In this document: positions 34,082 through 44,211 of the stretch, piece after piece
How the letters are laid out: each line of letters starts with the position of its first letter
Numbering within the stretch: position 1 is the first letter of the stretch
Source: [Erwinia] mediterraneensis
GTDB lineage: Bacteria > Pseudomonadota > Gammaproteobacteria > Enterobacterales > Enterobacteriaceae
Assembly (NCBI RefSeq): GCF_900604315.1
Contig: NZ_LR026979.1
Location: forward strand, 100,023-164,022
DNA length: 64,000 nucleotides
Direction: 5' to 3'
The notes under the pieces: model-generated
What the model saw: the letters and a program-made list of their open reading frames with translations, nothing else
Told to the model about the DNA's origin: nothing
Database searches by the model: none
Made by a program: the position numbers and the translations under genes

Positions 34082-35518
34082 ACTGTTTCCCTCCAGAGAG
34101 GAAACACAATGCCCGCATCACGTTAACCGCCATGTTGAGGAGAATATTTACCGGATAAGGCGGCAATACAGACCTCAGGTCGAGGGAAGATTGATATAAA
34201 TAGCATCATTCCGTTACGAAAGTGTCCAATACTATTTAATTATTTTCCTACAGATGTTTAAATATAAATCAAGGCACAGCGAAACCTCTGTTATTTAATG
34301 GAACTCTTTATTAAAGAATTAAACCTAAATATTAATAGCTTGATTTAATTTTTCTATCCTTAATAAAAAATCAAAATTCATTAGATCAGATAAATAAAGG
34401 GAAACGGTAAAGCGGCTTACGCTTAAATTAAATGTGTCATAAACACGCCCCTTGCATTGCCGTATTCTGAAAGCTAAACCGCATGGTGCTGATACTCAGG
34501 GGAACATGCTCAATGAGTTCGATGCAGAGGCAGGTTGAAATGTTTAGCCTGACAAGTAACCGGGGTGACAGCGTGAACTCAGCAGGTGCGTTTTTATACT
34601 TTTGCGGCGTTATGCCGGTACCCTGCATATGACGTTTTGTCAGATGACAGCAGCTGAACTCTCGTGAAAAAAACGACCTTACCGATCCGCTGTTAACTCT
34701 CCTCTCCATCCCTTCGCCCGAATCTCCGTCTTCAATGGTGATAAATAAATATAATGGCACTTATATAAAGTTATGATGATAAACGTGAGGGTATTGTTAG
34801 CTGTCTGACGCTGTAAACCGGAATGATAAAATGACAACGCTACGTAAATTCTGACGGGTTGCCCCCCTGTCCTTTTCTCAGAATTCATGTAGCGCTTACA
34901 ACCGCAGCCTCTCCCGGTATCGCGAGCTGTAACTGACATTAGCAAAAATCCTTCTGTAAACAGGTGACGTTGTCACTTAAACAGCCTGTGCTATCCCGCC
35001 TGGAATGTCACAAGTAAGACAGCATCTTCTCGCGCGAACGACAATGCTTCCTCAATCTGGCGGATACAATTATCCACAGAAAATGAGAGCAACCTGTGCA
35101 GAAATAAGTATAAATCTGCCCTTCATTCCAGGTTTTTAACTTCAGATCAGTATGTTAATTCAGGAAGGCCCGGATGTTGTTGAACGCAGCGATCCTGCTC
35201 TTCAGCCCTCTTGTACCACTACAGTTACAGGCAGAGGTAGAATTATCACTATTTGCTGAGACAGATTTTTGTGCGCCATAACACACCTGCGGCTGGCTGC
35301 CAGCGACCAGGTTTGGTTACGGATTACCGGTCTGTAACCGCCAGCAGCCCACAGCGGCTTTTATGATGGCTTACTGTTCTTTACCTGGCTATAACCTTAG
35401 GTTACGGTTGATACCCCTGAAAGCATTCATCATCTGTAGCGCGATGACGTGCTTCAGGATTGCCTGCAATGCGTTACGTTAAAAAATAAAAAATCTAACT
35501 GGTCATACGGGGATCACT
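34082..35518. other. gene-poor AT-rich region of 1.4 kb
   Basis: Between the broken secreted-protein gene and fsr there is no convincing gene. A 107-codon minus-strand frame at 34437-34760 has no family features or ribosome site. One short frame with a signal-peptide-like start lies at 35174-35281. A GTGAC-N3-GTCAC dyad at 34964-34976 may be regulatory. Confidence 0.5.
35174..35281 (+). CDS. possible 35-residue secreted micro-peptide
   Basis: An AGGAAGG ribosome site eight bases before ATG 35174 opens 'MLLNAAILLFSPLVPLQLQA', which resembles a signal peptide with an A-x-A-like cleavage site, followed by a 15-residue acidic tail 'EVELSLFAETDFCAP'. It may instead be a scrap of a larger exported protein. 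No homologue is known to me. Confidence 0.2.
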   Translation: MLLNAAILLFSPLVPLQLQAEVELSLFAETDFCAP

Positions 35519-36721
35519 ATGGACACTACTGCAGTTATCAGGCGGCCTAAAACCTGGCTGAATGTTTTGCTGATACTGGGCCTCACCCATCTGCTCAACG
35601 ATCTTATCCAGTCTCTAATACCGGCAGTCTATCCGATATTGAGAGAGAAATATCAGCTCGACTTTGTACATATCGGCATTATCACCCTGACGTTTCAGAT
35701 TGCGGGATCGCTGCTTCAGCCCGTGGTAGGCGCGGTAACCGACAGACATCCGTTTCCTTATTCTACGGTTATCGGCATGACGTTTACGCTTTCCGGCCTG
35801 GTCGGACTCGCCTATGCACCATCCTATCATCTGATATTGTTGTCAGCAGCCAGCATCGGCATTGGATCTTCTATCTTTCATCCGGAAGCCACACGAATGG
35901 CCCGCTACGCCTCAGGCGGCCGCCAGGGACTCGCCCAGGGTATTTTTCAGGTTGGCGGACAGGCTGGTGGTGCCCTGGGCCCTCTGTTTGCCGCCATTAT
36001 TATTGTGCAATACGGACAACAGAGCCTGGCATGGTTTGCTCTGTTAGCCTTACTGGCTGTGGTTCTGATGATCTGGACCGCTGGCCGCCATGATACGATT
36101 AAAACCAGTTATATCGAGTCCGTGAAAGAAAAAAACAAAAACGGCAGGCAGGCAAAAACTTATCCGCAGGCGATGGTCACAACAGGCCTGATTGTGCTGA
36201 CACTGCTGATGTTTTCTAAAAACGCCTATGTCGAAAGTTTCCGCTCGTTCTATACCTTTTATTTAATGGACCATTTCGGCGCCTCCGTTAAAACATCGCA
36301 GTTCATGCTGTTTTTATTTCTGTTTTCCTCCGCAGCCGGTGCGTTGCTGGGCGGCATCCTCGGCGATCGCATCGGTCGTTACAAGATCATCTGGATATCG
36401 ATTCTGGGTCCGTTACCCCTGACGCTGATACTGCCTTATGCTGATTTTTTCTGGACGGTGATACTGACGGTGGCCATCAATCTGATAATGGCAAGCGCCT
36501 TCGCTTCCATTCTGATTTATGCCATGGAACTCGCGCCGAACCGGATTGGCCTGGTCGGCGGCCTGTTTTACGGGCTTAATTTCGGCCTGGCTGGCATCGC
36601 TGCCGCTGTTCTCGGTACGCTCGCCGACAAAATGGGGATTGAACAGGTTTACTGGTTATGTTCATTCCTTCCGCTGGCAGGATTACTGGCCTGGTTCCTG
36701 CCCCGCATCGAAAATGATTAG
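35519..36721 (+). CDS. fsr: Fsr, MFS fosmidomycin resistance transporter
   Basis: 400 residues, 12 membrane segments. 'LTHLLNDLIQSLIPAVYPIL', 'IGIGSSIFHPEATRMARYAS' and 'GLAQGIFQVGGQAGGALGPL' are the hallmark of Fsr-type exporters. It confers fosmidomycin resistance by efflux in E. coli when overexpressed. The start is ATG 35519 after a weak GGGGA site. It stands alone with a hairpin downstream. Confidence 0.92.
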   Translation: MDTTAVIRRPKTWLNVLLILGLTHLLNDLIQSLIPAVYPILREKYQLDFVHIGIITLTFQIAGSLLQPVVGAVTDRHPFPYSTVIGMTFTLSGLVGLAYAPSYHLILLSAASIGIGSSIFHPEATRMARYASGGRQGLAQGIFQVGGQAGGALGPLFAAIIIVQYGQQSLAWFALLALLAVVLMIWTAGRHDTIKTSYIESVKEKNKNGRQAKTYPQAMVTTGLIVLTLLMFSKNAYVESFRSFYTFYLMDHFGASVKTSQFMLFLFLFSSAAGALLGGILGDRIGRYKIIWISILGPLPLTLILPYADFFWTVILTVAINLIMASAFASILIYAMELAPNRIGLVGGLFYGLNFGLAGIAAAVLGTLADKMGIEQVYWLCSFLPLAGLLAWFLPRIEND

Positions 36722-37061
36722 TTCTGTGTTAGCAGGCTCTTACTTTGAGTGCTGCACCCACACTCGCTGGCTGTGTTTCCCTGGTCAGTGAACAAACAAA
36801 GCCGCTTGTCCGGGTAGTTCGCTGTTACCCGGACATTGCCGGACCATCAGGTGTTGCCAGACATTTTTCCCCTGATGTAGCCGAAGTGGTGTGCTATGGG
36901 TTTCTTTATAGTGGATGATGTAACTATAAACACTCATTAAAAAATCTTTTCTCTCTCGCCCCTGAAAATCACACCATCCGTTAATAACTCTTGCTTCCCG
37001 GACGCCGCTCCCGATGTAAGATACCCGCCCCCGGAAATATCAATCTTAAAATGGAGGTATT
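36722..37061. other. intergenic region fsr to mdtJ-like gene, with terminator hairpin
   Basis: 340 bp with no gene. TGTCCGGGTA (36807-36816) pairs perfectly with 36826-36835 around a 9-nt loop, the probable fsr terminator though no U-run follows. The right part holds the promoter of the SMR pair and its GGAGG ribosome site. Confidence 0.5.
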
Positions 37062-37397
37062 GTGACCAGGGCATGGTGTTATCTTTCTCTGGCGATCGTG
37101 GCAGAGATAAGCAGTGTGGTGGTGATGAAATTACTCTCCCGGGATGCCAGTCTGGCAGGCATGCTGCTGATGTATTTTACCATCGGGCTGTCGTTTACCT
37201 TTATGGCACTGGCACTGAAAAAAATAAGTCTGTCGGTAGCTTATGCAACCTGGGAGTCGCTGGGACTTCTGGCGGTGACCGCCATTGGCAGTATTTTTTT
37301 TAAAGAACACCTCAGCGTTATTCAGTATGTCGCCATTCTGCTTCTGCTGGGCGGCGTGTTGCTGGTGAATATGGCCGAAAATGAACACAGTGAGTAA
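37062..37397 (+). CDS. mdtJ: SMR-family transporter subunit, MdtJ-like
   Basis: 111 residues from a GTG start with GGAGG seven bases upstream. Four membrane helices, with the proton/substrate Glu in helix 1 ('LAIVAEISSVVVMKL') and the 'AYATWESLGLLAV' motif of helix 3. Like E. coli MdtJ it is paired with a second SMR gene 3 bp downstream, so the functional unit is a heterodimer, probably exporting spermidine or similar cations. The substrate is inferred from the pairing. Confidence 0.82.
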   Translation: MTRAWCYLSLAIVAEISSVVVMKLLSRDASLAGMLLMYFTIGLSFTFMALALKKISLSVAYATWESLGLLAVTAIGSIFFKEHLSVIQYVAILLLLGGVLLVNMAENEHSE

Positions 37398-37400
37398 GCA

Positions 37401-37721
37401 GTGACGTTTGTTTCTTATTTTTACCTTGCTATCGCCATTGTGCTGGAAGTAACAGCAAATGCTTTCCTCAAACGCTCCAGTGGAATGACCCACAAACTTC
37501 CGGGCGCGCTGGGGTTGTTATTAATTTTCGCCTCGTTCACCGCCCTCTCCCGGGCTCTGAACGGGATGGATATGGCAACGGCTTATGCTATCTGGGGCGG
37601 CTGCGGCATCCTGCTGACCGCGATAACCGGCTGGATTATTTTCCGGCATTCCCCGGACCGTAAAGAGTGTGTCGGGCTGCTCATGATTGCGGCAGGCATG
37701 ATCCTGCTTGAGCTGGGATAA
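37401..37721 (+). CDS. mdtI: SMR-family transporter subunit, MdtI-like
   Basis: 106 residues, GTG start 3 bp after the MdtJ-like stop, so translation is coupled. Helix 1 'AIAIVLEVTANAFLKRSSG' has the essential Glu, and 'ATAYAIWGGCGILLTAITGW' matches MdtI. Partner of the preceding gene. A terminator hairpin follows at 37731-37758. Confidence 0.82.
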   Translation: MTFVSYFYLAIAIVLEVTANAFLKRSSGMTHKLPGALGLLLIFASFTALSRALNGMDMATAYAIWGGCGILLTAITGWIIFRHSPDRKECVGLLMIAAGMILLELG

Positions 37722-37730
37722 GCGAAATGC

Positions 37731-37758
37731 GTCCCGGGTGACGATAATCACCCGGGAC
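37731..37758. terminator. 11-bp hairpin shared by convergent mdtI-like and DUF924 genes
   Basis: GTCCCGGGTGA (37731-37741) pairs perfectly with 37748-37758 across a 6-nt loop. It lies 10 bp after the mdtI-like stop and 31 bp from the DUF924 stop on the other strand. The stem is strong but U-tracts are short. Confidence 0.65.
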
Positions 37759-37789
37759 TGATGAAGGTCGCCCCAGGGACCGTTTCAGA

Positions 37790-38332
37790 TCAGAAAAAAG
37801 GCAAGGCGTGCTCGCTGAGATAAGCGATCTCTTCCGCGGTTGAGGTTCTGCCAAGCCACTGATTGCGGTGCGGGTAGCGGCCAAACCGGGCGATGATATC
37901 GCGATGCTGCCGCTCATGGCGGCTGTATTCCGCATCGCCCAGCGAGTCAAACAGTTCAGTGGCTTGCTCATGAATCAGGCGCGACTCGGCATGCATCCAT
38001 GGCATGAGCAGAAAAGCTTTCTGCGATGTTTCCAGCTGCTGCCATTCCGGCTGACGCAGGGCTTCCTGAGAAAGTACCAGTGCCGTGGTGTCCTGCGCCC
38101 ATGCTTCCGCCCTGTTTCTGTTCAGGTTGCGGGAAAACTGGTCCAGCACAATGATTTCCGCCAGCCGCCCCTCCAGCGATTCCCGCCAGGTATAGCATTC
38201 TCCGCGACAGGCGGCTTGCCAGCAGGTCCGGAAGCGGGTGCTGACGATTTCATCAAACTGCTCATCACGCGTGAACCATTTCTCCTGGCTTGTTTCACAG
38301 AACCAGAAATCCAGCACCTTCTGATACTCCAT
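37790..38332 (-). CDS. DUF924-family protein
   Basis: 180 residues, full length. 'VLDFWFCETSQEKWFTRDEQ', 'IIVLDQFSRNLNRN', 'FLLMPWMHAESRLIHEQ' and 'GRYPHRNQWLGRTSTAEE' are the family pattern (TPR-like helical bacterial protein of unknown role). The conserved D-Q-F and H-R-N residues suggest an enzyme, but no reaction is established. Own transcript. Confidence 0.88.
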   Translation of the reverse strand: MEYQKVLDFWFCETSQEKWFTRDEQFDEIVSTRFRTCWQAACRGECYTWRESLEGRLAEIIVLDQFSRNLNRNRAEAWAQDTTALVLSQEALRQPEWQQLETSQKAFLLMPWMHAESRLIHEQATELFDSLGDAEYSRHERQHRDIIARFGRYPHRNQWLGRTSTAEEIAYLSEHALPFF

Positions 38333-38446
38333 AAGCGTCCCCCTTTATCAGCGCTGCTGGTGCGCTAATGAAGGGCAACAGCATCGTCAACGTTGTCTCT
38401 CTGTTCCGGTTGCAAAAACAGGCAATCCGCAGTCATTGAGGCTATA

Positions 38447-39490
38447 TTACGCCAGTCCCATTAAGCGTGACGCTGACTGACTCCTCACTATCAGTGTAGA
38501 GAGTAAAAAGCTGAAAAGGATATTCAAAGAAACCGCATAGGAAAGAAAAAGCACAGGATTGCGAGAGATGCCATGCTCCCCCCACAGCCAGCCTAAAAAA
38601 ATCAAAATGGGAAGATGGATTAAATAAAAAGGCAACGCGAGTTTAGATATCGACAGAATGAACGTGTTCTCTTTGAATTTAACATTTTTAAACAGGTAAA
38701 ACAGCGCCAGGCATATTGCCACAACCGCAAAAACTTTGCCCAGACTGAGGGCGATTTTCATTTTATCCTCAAACAACACGCTTAATAAATACCAGACAAA
38801 GTAGAGCGCCAGTAAAGCGACCGCTGTTTTAGCGTTAATTTCTTTTTCCATAAAGAACAGCAGCATACCCATAATGAAATAGGGTATATACTGAATAAGC
38901 TGTCCAAGCTGAAAAAGTTCAACCACTGCATGGGGCAATATAGTGTTCACGACTTTGATCAATACCATTGAAGCACAGATAGCCGCTGCGAAAAGCGCAA
39001 AGATACTGACCCAATGCCAGTGGTTGAGCCGTTCAGCGACACGACGGACAGAGCGGTTTATTTTATCAGGCGACAGCATCACTAACAGGCTGATCTGGCA
39101 GAGGACAATCAGGAACCATAAATGCTTGTAGCTCAGGTAGTCCCTTAACTGCCGGTCATCCATAAGGAAATACATCTCAAGGGCAATCAGGGGTAACGTA
39201 ATTAACACGGCCAGCAGCGTCGGCTTAAGCAGCCGCTTTTTGCGGCTCTCGTTAAAATGTTCTGCACCTTTTTTGCTGATAAGCAGGGAAGAAAAGAAGC
39301 CCGAGAGGATAAAGAATAAACCTATTCTGAAAGGATGGGTTACATTTAACGCATCCACCAGCCATTCGTTTTTTTGTAACTGATAGTCAAACCCCCACGC
39401 GCCGCTATAAAGCATTGCGGCATGAAACGTCGGGCCAAAAATCATAATTACTGAGCGTAGTATATCCAGTCCGATGAGTCTGTTATGCAT
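38447..39490 (-). CDS. acyltransferase-3 family membrane protein
   Basis: 347 residues with about ten membrane helices. 'RLIGLDILRSVIMIFGPTFH' with an Arg and a His in the first helix and 'FFILSGFFSSLLISKKG' are typical of acyltransferase-3/OpgC-type proteins that O-acylate periplasmic or surface glycans. The acceptor is unknown. No glycan genes lie nearby. Confidence 0.85.
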   Translation of the reverse strand: MHNRLIGLDILRSVIMIFGPTFHAAMLYSGAWGFDYQLQKNEWLVDALNVTHPFRIGLFFILSGFFSSLLISKKGAEHFNESRKKRLLKPTLLAVLITLPLIALEMYFLMDDRQLRDYLSYKHLWFLIVLCQISLLVMLSPDKINRSVRRVAERLNHWHWVSIFALFAAAICASMVLIKVVNTILPHAVVELFQLGQLIQYIPYFIMGMLLFFMEKEINAKTAVALLALYFVWYLLSVLFEDKMKIALSLGKVFAVVAICLALFYLFKNVKFKENTFILSISKLALPFYLIHLPILIFLGWLWGEHGISRNPVLFLSYAVSLNILFSFLLSTLIVRSQSASRLMGLA

Positions 39491-40426
39491 TTTTTCAATC
39501 CATCGCGTGGAAAAATAAAGTTTTTCAGAGCGAGTCAGGATGGTATCTCCGGATATCTGAAATATCCGCTTTTATAAAGTGCGCAAGCCATCCGGGTCTG
39601 CATGTTTCTGAAACAGGAAAATCAGGCGGTTTCACAAAAGTATTCCTGCCCCTTCGCTGAACCAGATTAACTGCGCAGAATAACATTTTTATCGCACCCC
39701 AATCTCTTACGGGCAACAAAGCAAAACAGCCGTGATGTTTAACCCGGCGAGGTTTCAGCCTTGACTGGCCGCCAAAACTACCACAGGTAAAAGTGAACAG
39801 GCAATCCTGTATTACGGTGGAAGCCCGCAGGAACAGCCATGAACCGAAGGGGATGTGAATGAAAACAGCTTATTTCACCGGCGAATAGCGGCATAAAAAA
39901 GATCCAATCATAATAATAACTTCAGAAAATAGCTTGTCATAATCGAGTAGCACACCTGAAGTAATATGCGCGATTTTGCCCTGTTTACAACCACAATCAG
40001 GTAAGTAAATAGTATTACCCTTCCCCGGCTGATGCTTTTACTGCTTCCGCCGGCTTATTATTTAAAACTACTTGAGTAAGCATCATCACTATTACCGGCA
40101 TTAAATAACAGCGTCTCCCCTGACCTGGTTTGTTATCCGCGGGTTAATAAGGTTAGAGAGGCACACCTGATATTTTAAGAGTTATCGCATTCACCACAGC
40201 ACAGCACATGCCTGTTGAAAAGTAAAAACAATTACAGCCCTGAGACGATAGTTGAAATCTCAGCCGCCCCTGTTTGAGAACCTGCGTAGCAATCATTTCA
40301 GATTACGTAACCACTATTTGGGTTAACGGATGATGCTGAAGGGTGCGTACGCAGGGTACGCACTATCAGAATGAAAATCCTGTCATGAACCGACAAGATT
40401 CACTGGTTCGCATAGCGATATGGTCC
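39491..40426. other. intergenic region without a recognisable gene
   Basis: 936 bp. Frames are short and unlike proteins. Near its right end GTGCGTAC (40343-40350) pairs with 40356-40363, a hairpin that could terminate the minus-strand catabolic cluster that ends at 40427. Confidence 0.5.
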
Positions 40427-41584
40427 TCAGCTCAGCGTATCAATCCACTCACTCTGCCGCGGATGACGTCGCTGGTAGCAGTGTACCGAGACGGACAACT
40501 GCACCAAATCGGTAAACACCATAGGGTCCAGTTGAATCTGCTTTTTAATTTGCTGCAGCCGGTATGTCAGGGTATTGCGATGAATACCCAACTGCGTTGA
40601 GGTTTTTCCCGGTTCGGCATTGTGATGAATAAAGCAGGCGAGTGTATTCAGCAGCACTTCACCAGAGTCATGTTCCAGAAGTTGCTGAACAATATTGTTG
40701 AAAAAATTCAACATATAGCTGTCTTCCAGTACCCGAAACAGACACAGCATGGCCATCTCGCGGAAATAGTAAATCTGCCGCTGCGGCTGTACTTTACTGC
40801 CCACCTCGATCACCGTGCGGGCAAGTAAAATCGCTTCACGGATATCCGGCGCACTGGCGGCACGTAAACCAATCCCGATGTAGTAATGGCTGATCTGATT
40901 GCTGAGGATAAATTCAATCCCGCTCAACAGGGTTTTCTGGGGTACGTTATCCATACCCAGCACCAGAATCTCCTGGCTGCCCAGCAAAATAACTTCTTTC
41001 ACCCCGGCCAGCTGCGAAAACTCACGCAACAGCGTCCCCAGAATTTCACTCAGATGACGCTGTTCCACCTGGACGGTAACCACCACCGGCACCAGCGGCA
41101 CGTTCAGAGAAAAACCGAGCTCTTCAAGGCGCTGCAGCGCTTCCTGTCCTGACACCGTCATGCCCTGATCGAGATACTGACAGAACAAGGTATCACGCAG
41201 GCGTTGTCGCCAGTTGGTTTCGCGCATCTCCACAGATTGCCGTACCAGCAGCTCTGCGGTCAGCACCGCCAGCTCGGCATAACGGCTTATCACTGCTGGA
41301 TCGCCACTGACGCCCACGACCATAACCACCTGATCATCAATAATAATCGGATGATTAATCCCGGGCTGGACATTCCTGAACTGCGCCGCTTCTGTCGCAT
41401 TGTGAATACAGATGCGTTTTCCAGTACGGATCACATCAAGGGCGATTTCATGTTGCGTGTCGATGCGATGCCGCTCGCCCGAGGCGATAATCATACCGTT
41501 GTTGTCAATCACGTTGACATTGTGATGAATGATGGCCATCGCCCGGACAACAATTTCGTTAGCCAGCGCTGCTGTAATGATCAT
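40427..41584 (-). CDS. CdaR-family (sugar diacid) transcriptional regulator
   Basis: 385 residues from ATG 41584, the same length as E. coli CdaR. N-terminal sugar-diacid recognition domain ('IITAALANEIVVRAMAIIHH', 'GERHRIDTQHEIALDVIRTG', 'QPGINHPIIIDDQVVMVVGV') and a C-terminal PucR-type helix-turn-helix ('GIHRNTLTYRLQQIKKQI'). E. coli CdaR activates glucarate, galactarate and glycerate genes and responds to such acids. Here the gene overlaps the glycerate kinase gene by 26 bp and ends the catabolic cluster, which it probably activates, perhaps sensing glycerate. Confidence 0.88.
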   Translation of the reverse strand: MIITAALANEIVVRAMAIIHHNVNVIDNNGMIIASGERHRIDTQHEIALDVIRTGKRICIHNATEAAQFRNVQPGINHPIIIDDQVVMVVGVSGDPAVISRYAELAVLTAELLVRQSVEMRETNWRQRLRDTLFCQYLDQGMTVSGQEALQRLEELGFSLNVPLVPVVVTVQVEQRHLSEILGTLLREFSQLAGVKEVILLGSQEILVLGMDNVPQKTLLSGIEFILSNQISHYYIGIGLRAASAPDIREAILLARTVIEVGSKVQPQRQIYYFREMAMLCLFRVLEDSYMLNFFNNIVQQLLEHDSGEVLLNTLACFIHHNAEPGKTSTQLGIHRNTLTYRLQQIKKQIQLDPMVFTDLVQLSVSVHCYQRRHPRQSEWIDTLS

Positions 41585-42755
41585 ACTGATATCCGCTTGT
41601 TTTTTGCTGCTGACGTCCGGCGAGAAAAGTGCGTAATGCGTTCTCCGCCGCGTCCGCGAGAAGTTGTTCGCTCGCGGCCATCGCTTCTGAGAGTGAAATG
41701 GGACGCGGACATATCGACCAGAAGGCGTCAATATGGTGTTGATAAAGCTCGCGACTGCTCTCATCGCGCCCCCCACATAACGCAATTACCGGTATCTGAT
41801 AATGCGCAGCGGCGTGCGCCACGCCAACTGGTGCTTTGCCAAAGGCGCTTTGGCGATCCAGCCAGCCCTCTCCGACAAAAACCAGACTCGCGTCGCGCAG
41901 GTGTTCGGCGGCATTGAGCAGTTCTAAAACCAGCTCAATGCCGGGACGCAGCGTTGCGCCCGTGAAGGCGATAAGCGCCGCGCCCATGCCTCCCGCCGCG
42001 CCGGTGCCAGGCAGAGTGCTGATATCCCGACCCAGCGCCCCGGTAAGATGGTGGTTGTAGTTTTGCATACCTGCTTCCATCTCAACCAGCGCAGCATGAT
42101 CCGCTCCTTTTTGCGCCCCATAGATCCAGGTTGCGCCCTGCTCGCCCAGCAACGGATTCGTGACATCACAGGAAGCCTGCACCTCGACCTGACGCAGGCG
42201 CGCATCCAGCGCGCTGAGATCAACCCGGGCAATTTGTGCCAGATCCTGCGCGGTGGCAGGCTGCGGCAACAAAGTGCCATCAGCCCGCCAGAAGCGCGCG
42301 CCCAGCGCCTGAGCAAAACCTGTGCCGCCATCGTTGGTGGCGCTGCCGCCCAGGCCGATAATCAGCCGGCGACAGCCCAGGTCGAGCGCGCTTCTGACCT
42401 GTTCGCCCAGGCCATAGCTACTGGCCCGGCGCACATCCCGCTGCGACGCAGGCGTCAGCTCCAGGCCACAGCTCTGCGCCATTTCGATAATCGCCGTGCC
42501 ATCATCCAGTGTCAGAAAGGCACCCTGTACCGGTTGTCCATAAGGGCCGGTGCACTGCTGATAATGCCAGCGTACTCCGCTGAGTTGTGGACTTTCCGCC
42601 AGTGTGACCAGCAACCCTTCGCCGCCGTCCGCCACGGGCATTTCAGTCAGGGTCAGATCGGCACGAACACGGCGCAACCCTGTCGCTACCGCAGCGCAGG
42701 CGGCCTGCGCGCTACAGCTGCCTTTAAATGAATCCAGTGCGATGACGATTTTCAT
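41559..42755 (-). CDS. glycerate kinase (GarK/GlxK family)
   Basis: 398 residues. 'KIVIALDSFKGSCSAQAACA', 'MPVADGGEGLLVTLAES', 'LIIGLGGSATNDGGTGFAQA' and 'FVGEGWLDRQSAFGKAP' are diagnostic for the class of kinases that make 2-phospho-D-glycerate. Start ATG 42755; the transporter gene lies 11 bp upstream. In this cluster it would channel glycerate released from the substrate into glycolysis. The C-terminal 25 residues, overlapping the regulator gene, are an extra tail. Confidence 0.92.
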   Translation of the reverse strand: MKIVIALDSFKGSCSAQAACAAVATGLRRVRADLTLTEMPVADGGEGLLVTLAESPQLSGVRWHYQQCTGPYGQPVQGAFLTLDDGTAIIEMAQSCGLELTPASQRDVRRASSYGLGEQVRSALDLGCRRLIIGLGGSATNDGGTGFAQALGARFWRADGTLLPQPATAQDLAQIARVDLSALDARLRQVEVQASCDVTNPLLGEQGATWIYGAQKGADHAALVEMEAGMQNYNHHLTGALGRDISTLPGTGAAGGMGAALIAFTGATLRPGIELVLELLNAAEHLRDASLVFVGEGWLDRQSAFGKAPVGVAHAAAHYQIPVIALCGGRDESSRELYQHHIDAFWSICPRPISLSEAMAASEQLLADAAENALRTFLAGRQQQKTSGYQYDHYSSAG

Positions 42756-42766
42756 CTTGTCTCCGG

Positions 42767-44104
42767 TCAGTGAGCATGGCGTGGCGTTTTATCCACGGTC
42801 ATCAGTTGCAGCAGTACACCCAACAGCGCACAGCCCGCCATGGTAAAGAAGGCGTAGATATAGCCGGTTGCACTCTCCCAGCCGCCGCCGAGCTGAATCA
42901 ACCAGCCCATCAGCAAGGGTGATAACCCGCCGCCAATAAACATCGCGGTGGTAATAATACCGTTAGCGGTAGAAGTGGCGCTCTCTTCGGCAGAATCAGA
43001 CGCCATGGCGTAGTAGATGGGCCAGACGGCATTGGCGACCAGACCAAAAAAGAGCTGAATGGCGATCAGGCGCGGCATATCAGTGGCGAAATAGAACAGG
43101 GCAATGCCAATGCTCATCCACAGGCCACAGAGGATCAGCGTGCGTTTACGTCCCAGACTGTCTGACAGCCAGGGCCAGATGATCTGCCCCAGGGTACCGG
43201 TCAGGGTAAAAATAATACTCAGCCCTGCAGACGCAGCCAGCGACAGGCCTGAGACATGATAAAGATAGGAGGGCAGCACAACGTTAATGCCCATATAGAC
43301 GATCTGTGTCAGCAGAGTATTTCCTGCGGTTAACGAGATATTGCGATTACGCAGGGTACGCAAAAAGGTGCGCATGCCATCGCCTTTTTCGACTTTATTG
43401 CTCTCCTCTTCAGCCGGGCGTGTCTGTCCCTGCTCATCAATATGCTGATAAAGGGTTTTGATGCGCGCGGCAGTAGAATATTTCGCCCAGAAAATCATCA
43501 GTGGAACGGCAACAAGCAGTGCCAGCAGGAAGCAGTAACGCCAGTTACCTTCGCCAAAGATACTGATCACCAGACTGGCGACCACGCCGCTCAGCAGCGC
43601 GCCAATGGGATAACCGGTGTGATGTATCCCCAGCGCGAATCCGCGCTTCTCCTTTGGCCACCATTCTGCGGTATTGCTCACGCCGACCGGTTCTCCCCAG
43701 CCTGCGCCCAGGTTCACCCCGATACGCAGCAAGACGAAGGTGGTCAGGCTGTGGCTGATCGCTTTAATCCCGGAGATAAAGGAGAGGGCGGTATAGCCAA
43801 TCACCAGCGGCACCTGAAAACGGGCGCGTTTCCAGCCGGAACCATAGCGATCGCTCCAGACCGAGCCAGGAATATCCAGGATCGCCAGCGCCACCATGAT
43901 CATCGCCACGACGTTACCCCACTGTTCAGGCGATAAAGAGAACTCCTTTGAAATTACCGGGCCAAGACGCAGGATCATTTCGCGATCGTAGGCGTTCAGC
44001 ACCCAGATAAGCCAGCACACCAGCAGTGAAACCCACGAGAAGCGATGTATTACCTGCCGCTTTGCTTTTTTTTCCCCGGCGGGAGCATTGTTGATCATCG
44101 TCAT
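42767..44104 (-). CDS. MFS transporter, ACS-like sugar-acid permease
   Basis: 445 residues, 12 membrane segments ('VSLLVCWLIWVLNAYDREMI', 'GAGWGEPVGVSNTAEWWP', 'GFALGIHHTGYPIGALLSG'). It is distant from the transporter at 45104 and closer to hexuronate/organic acid permeases. Sits between the lactonase and glycerate kinase genes, so it probably takes up the same substrate class. Two different transporters in one cluster may serve the free acid and its lactone, or two related acids. Confidence 0.85.
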   Translation of the reverse strand: MTMINNAPAGEKKAKRQVIHRFSWVSLLVCWLIWVLNAYDREMILRLGPVISKEFSLSPEQWGNVVAMIMVALAILDIPGSVWSDRYGSGWKRARFQVPLVIGYTALSFISGIKAISHSLTTFVLLRIGVNLGAGWGEPVGVSNTAEWWPKEKRGFALGIHHTGYPIGALLSGVVASLVISIFGEGNWRYCFLLALLVAVPLMIFWAKYSTAARIKTLYQHIDEQGQTRPAEEESNKVEKGDGMRTFLRTLRNRNISLTAGNTLLTQIVYMGINVVLPSYLYHVSGLSLAASAGLSIIFTLTGTLGQIIWPWLSDSLGRKRTLILCGLWMSIGIALFYFATDMPRLIAIQLFFGLVANAVWPIYYAMASDSAEESATSTANGIITTAMFIGGGLSPLLMGWLIQLGGGWESATGYIYAFFTMAGCALLGVLLQLMTVDKTPRHAH

Positions 44105-44211
44105 TGTCTTTACTCCATGGCTTCACGACGGCACAACGTGAAGCCATTGATGGTCAGGGTTAGAGGAAAGTATCTGGAAATTTATTTTTTTTATGGGTTG
44201 CGCACAGGGTA

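Noticed and set aside
34437..34760. 107-codon minus-strand frame in the gene-poor region
   Set aside because: No ribosome site, no family pattern, and composition like the surrounding non-coding DNA.
41204..41917. 237-codon plus-strand frame
   Set aside because: Antisense to the CdaR-type regulator and glycerate kinase genes.
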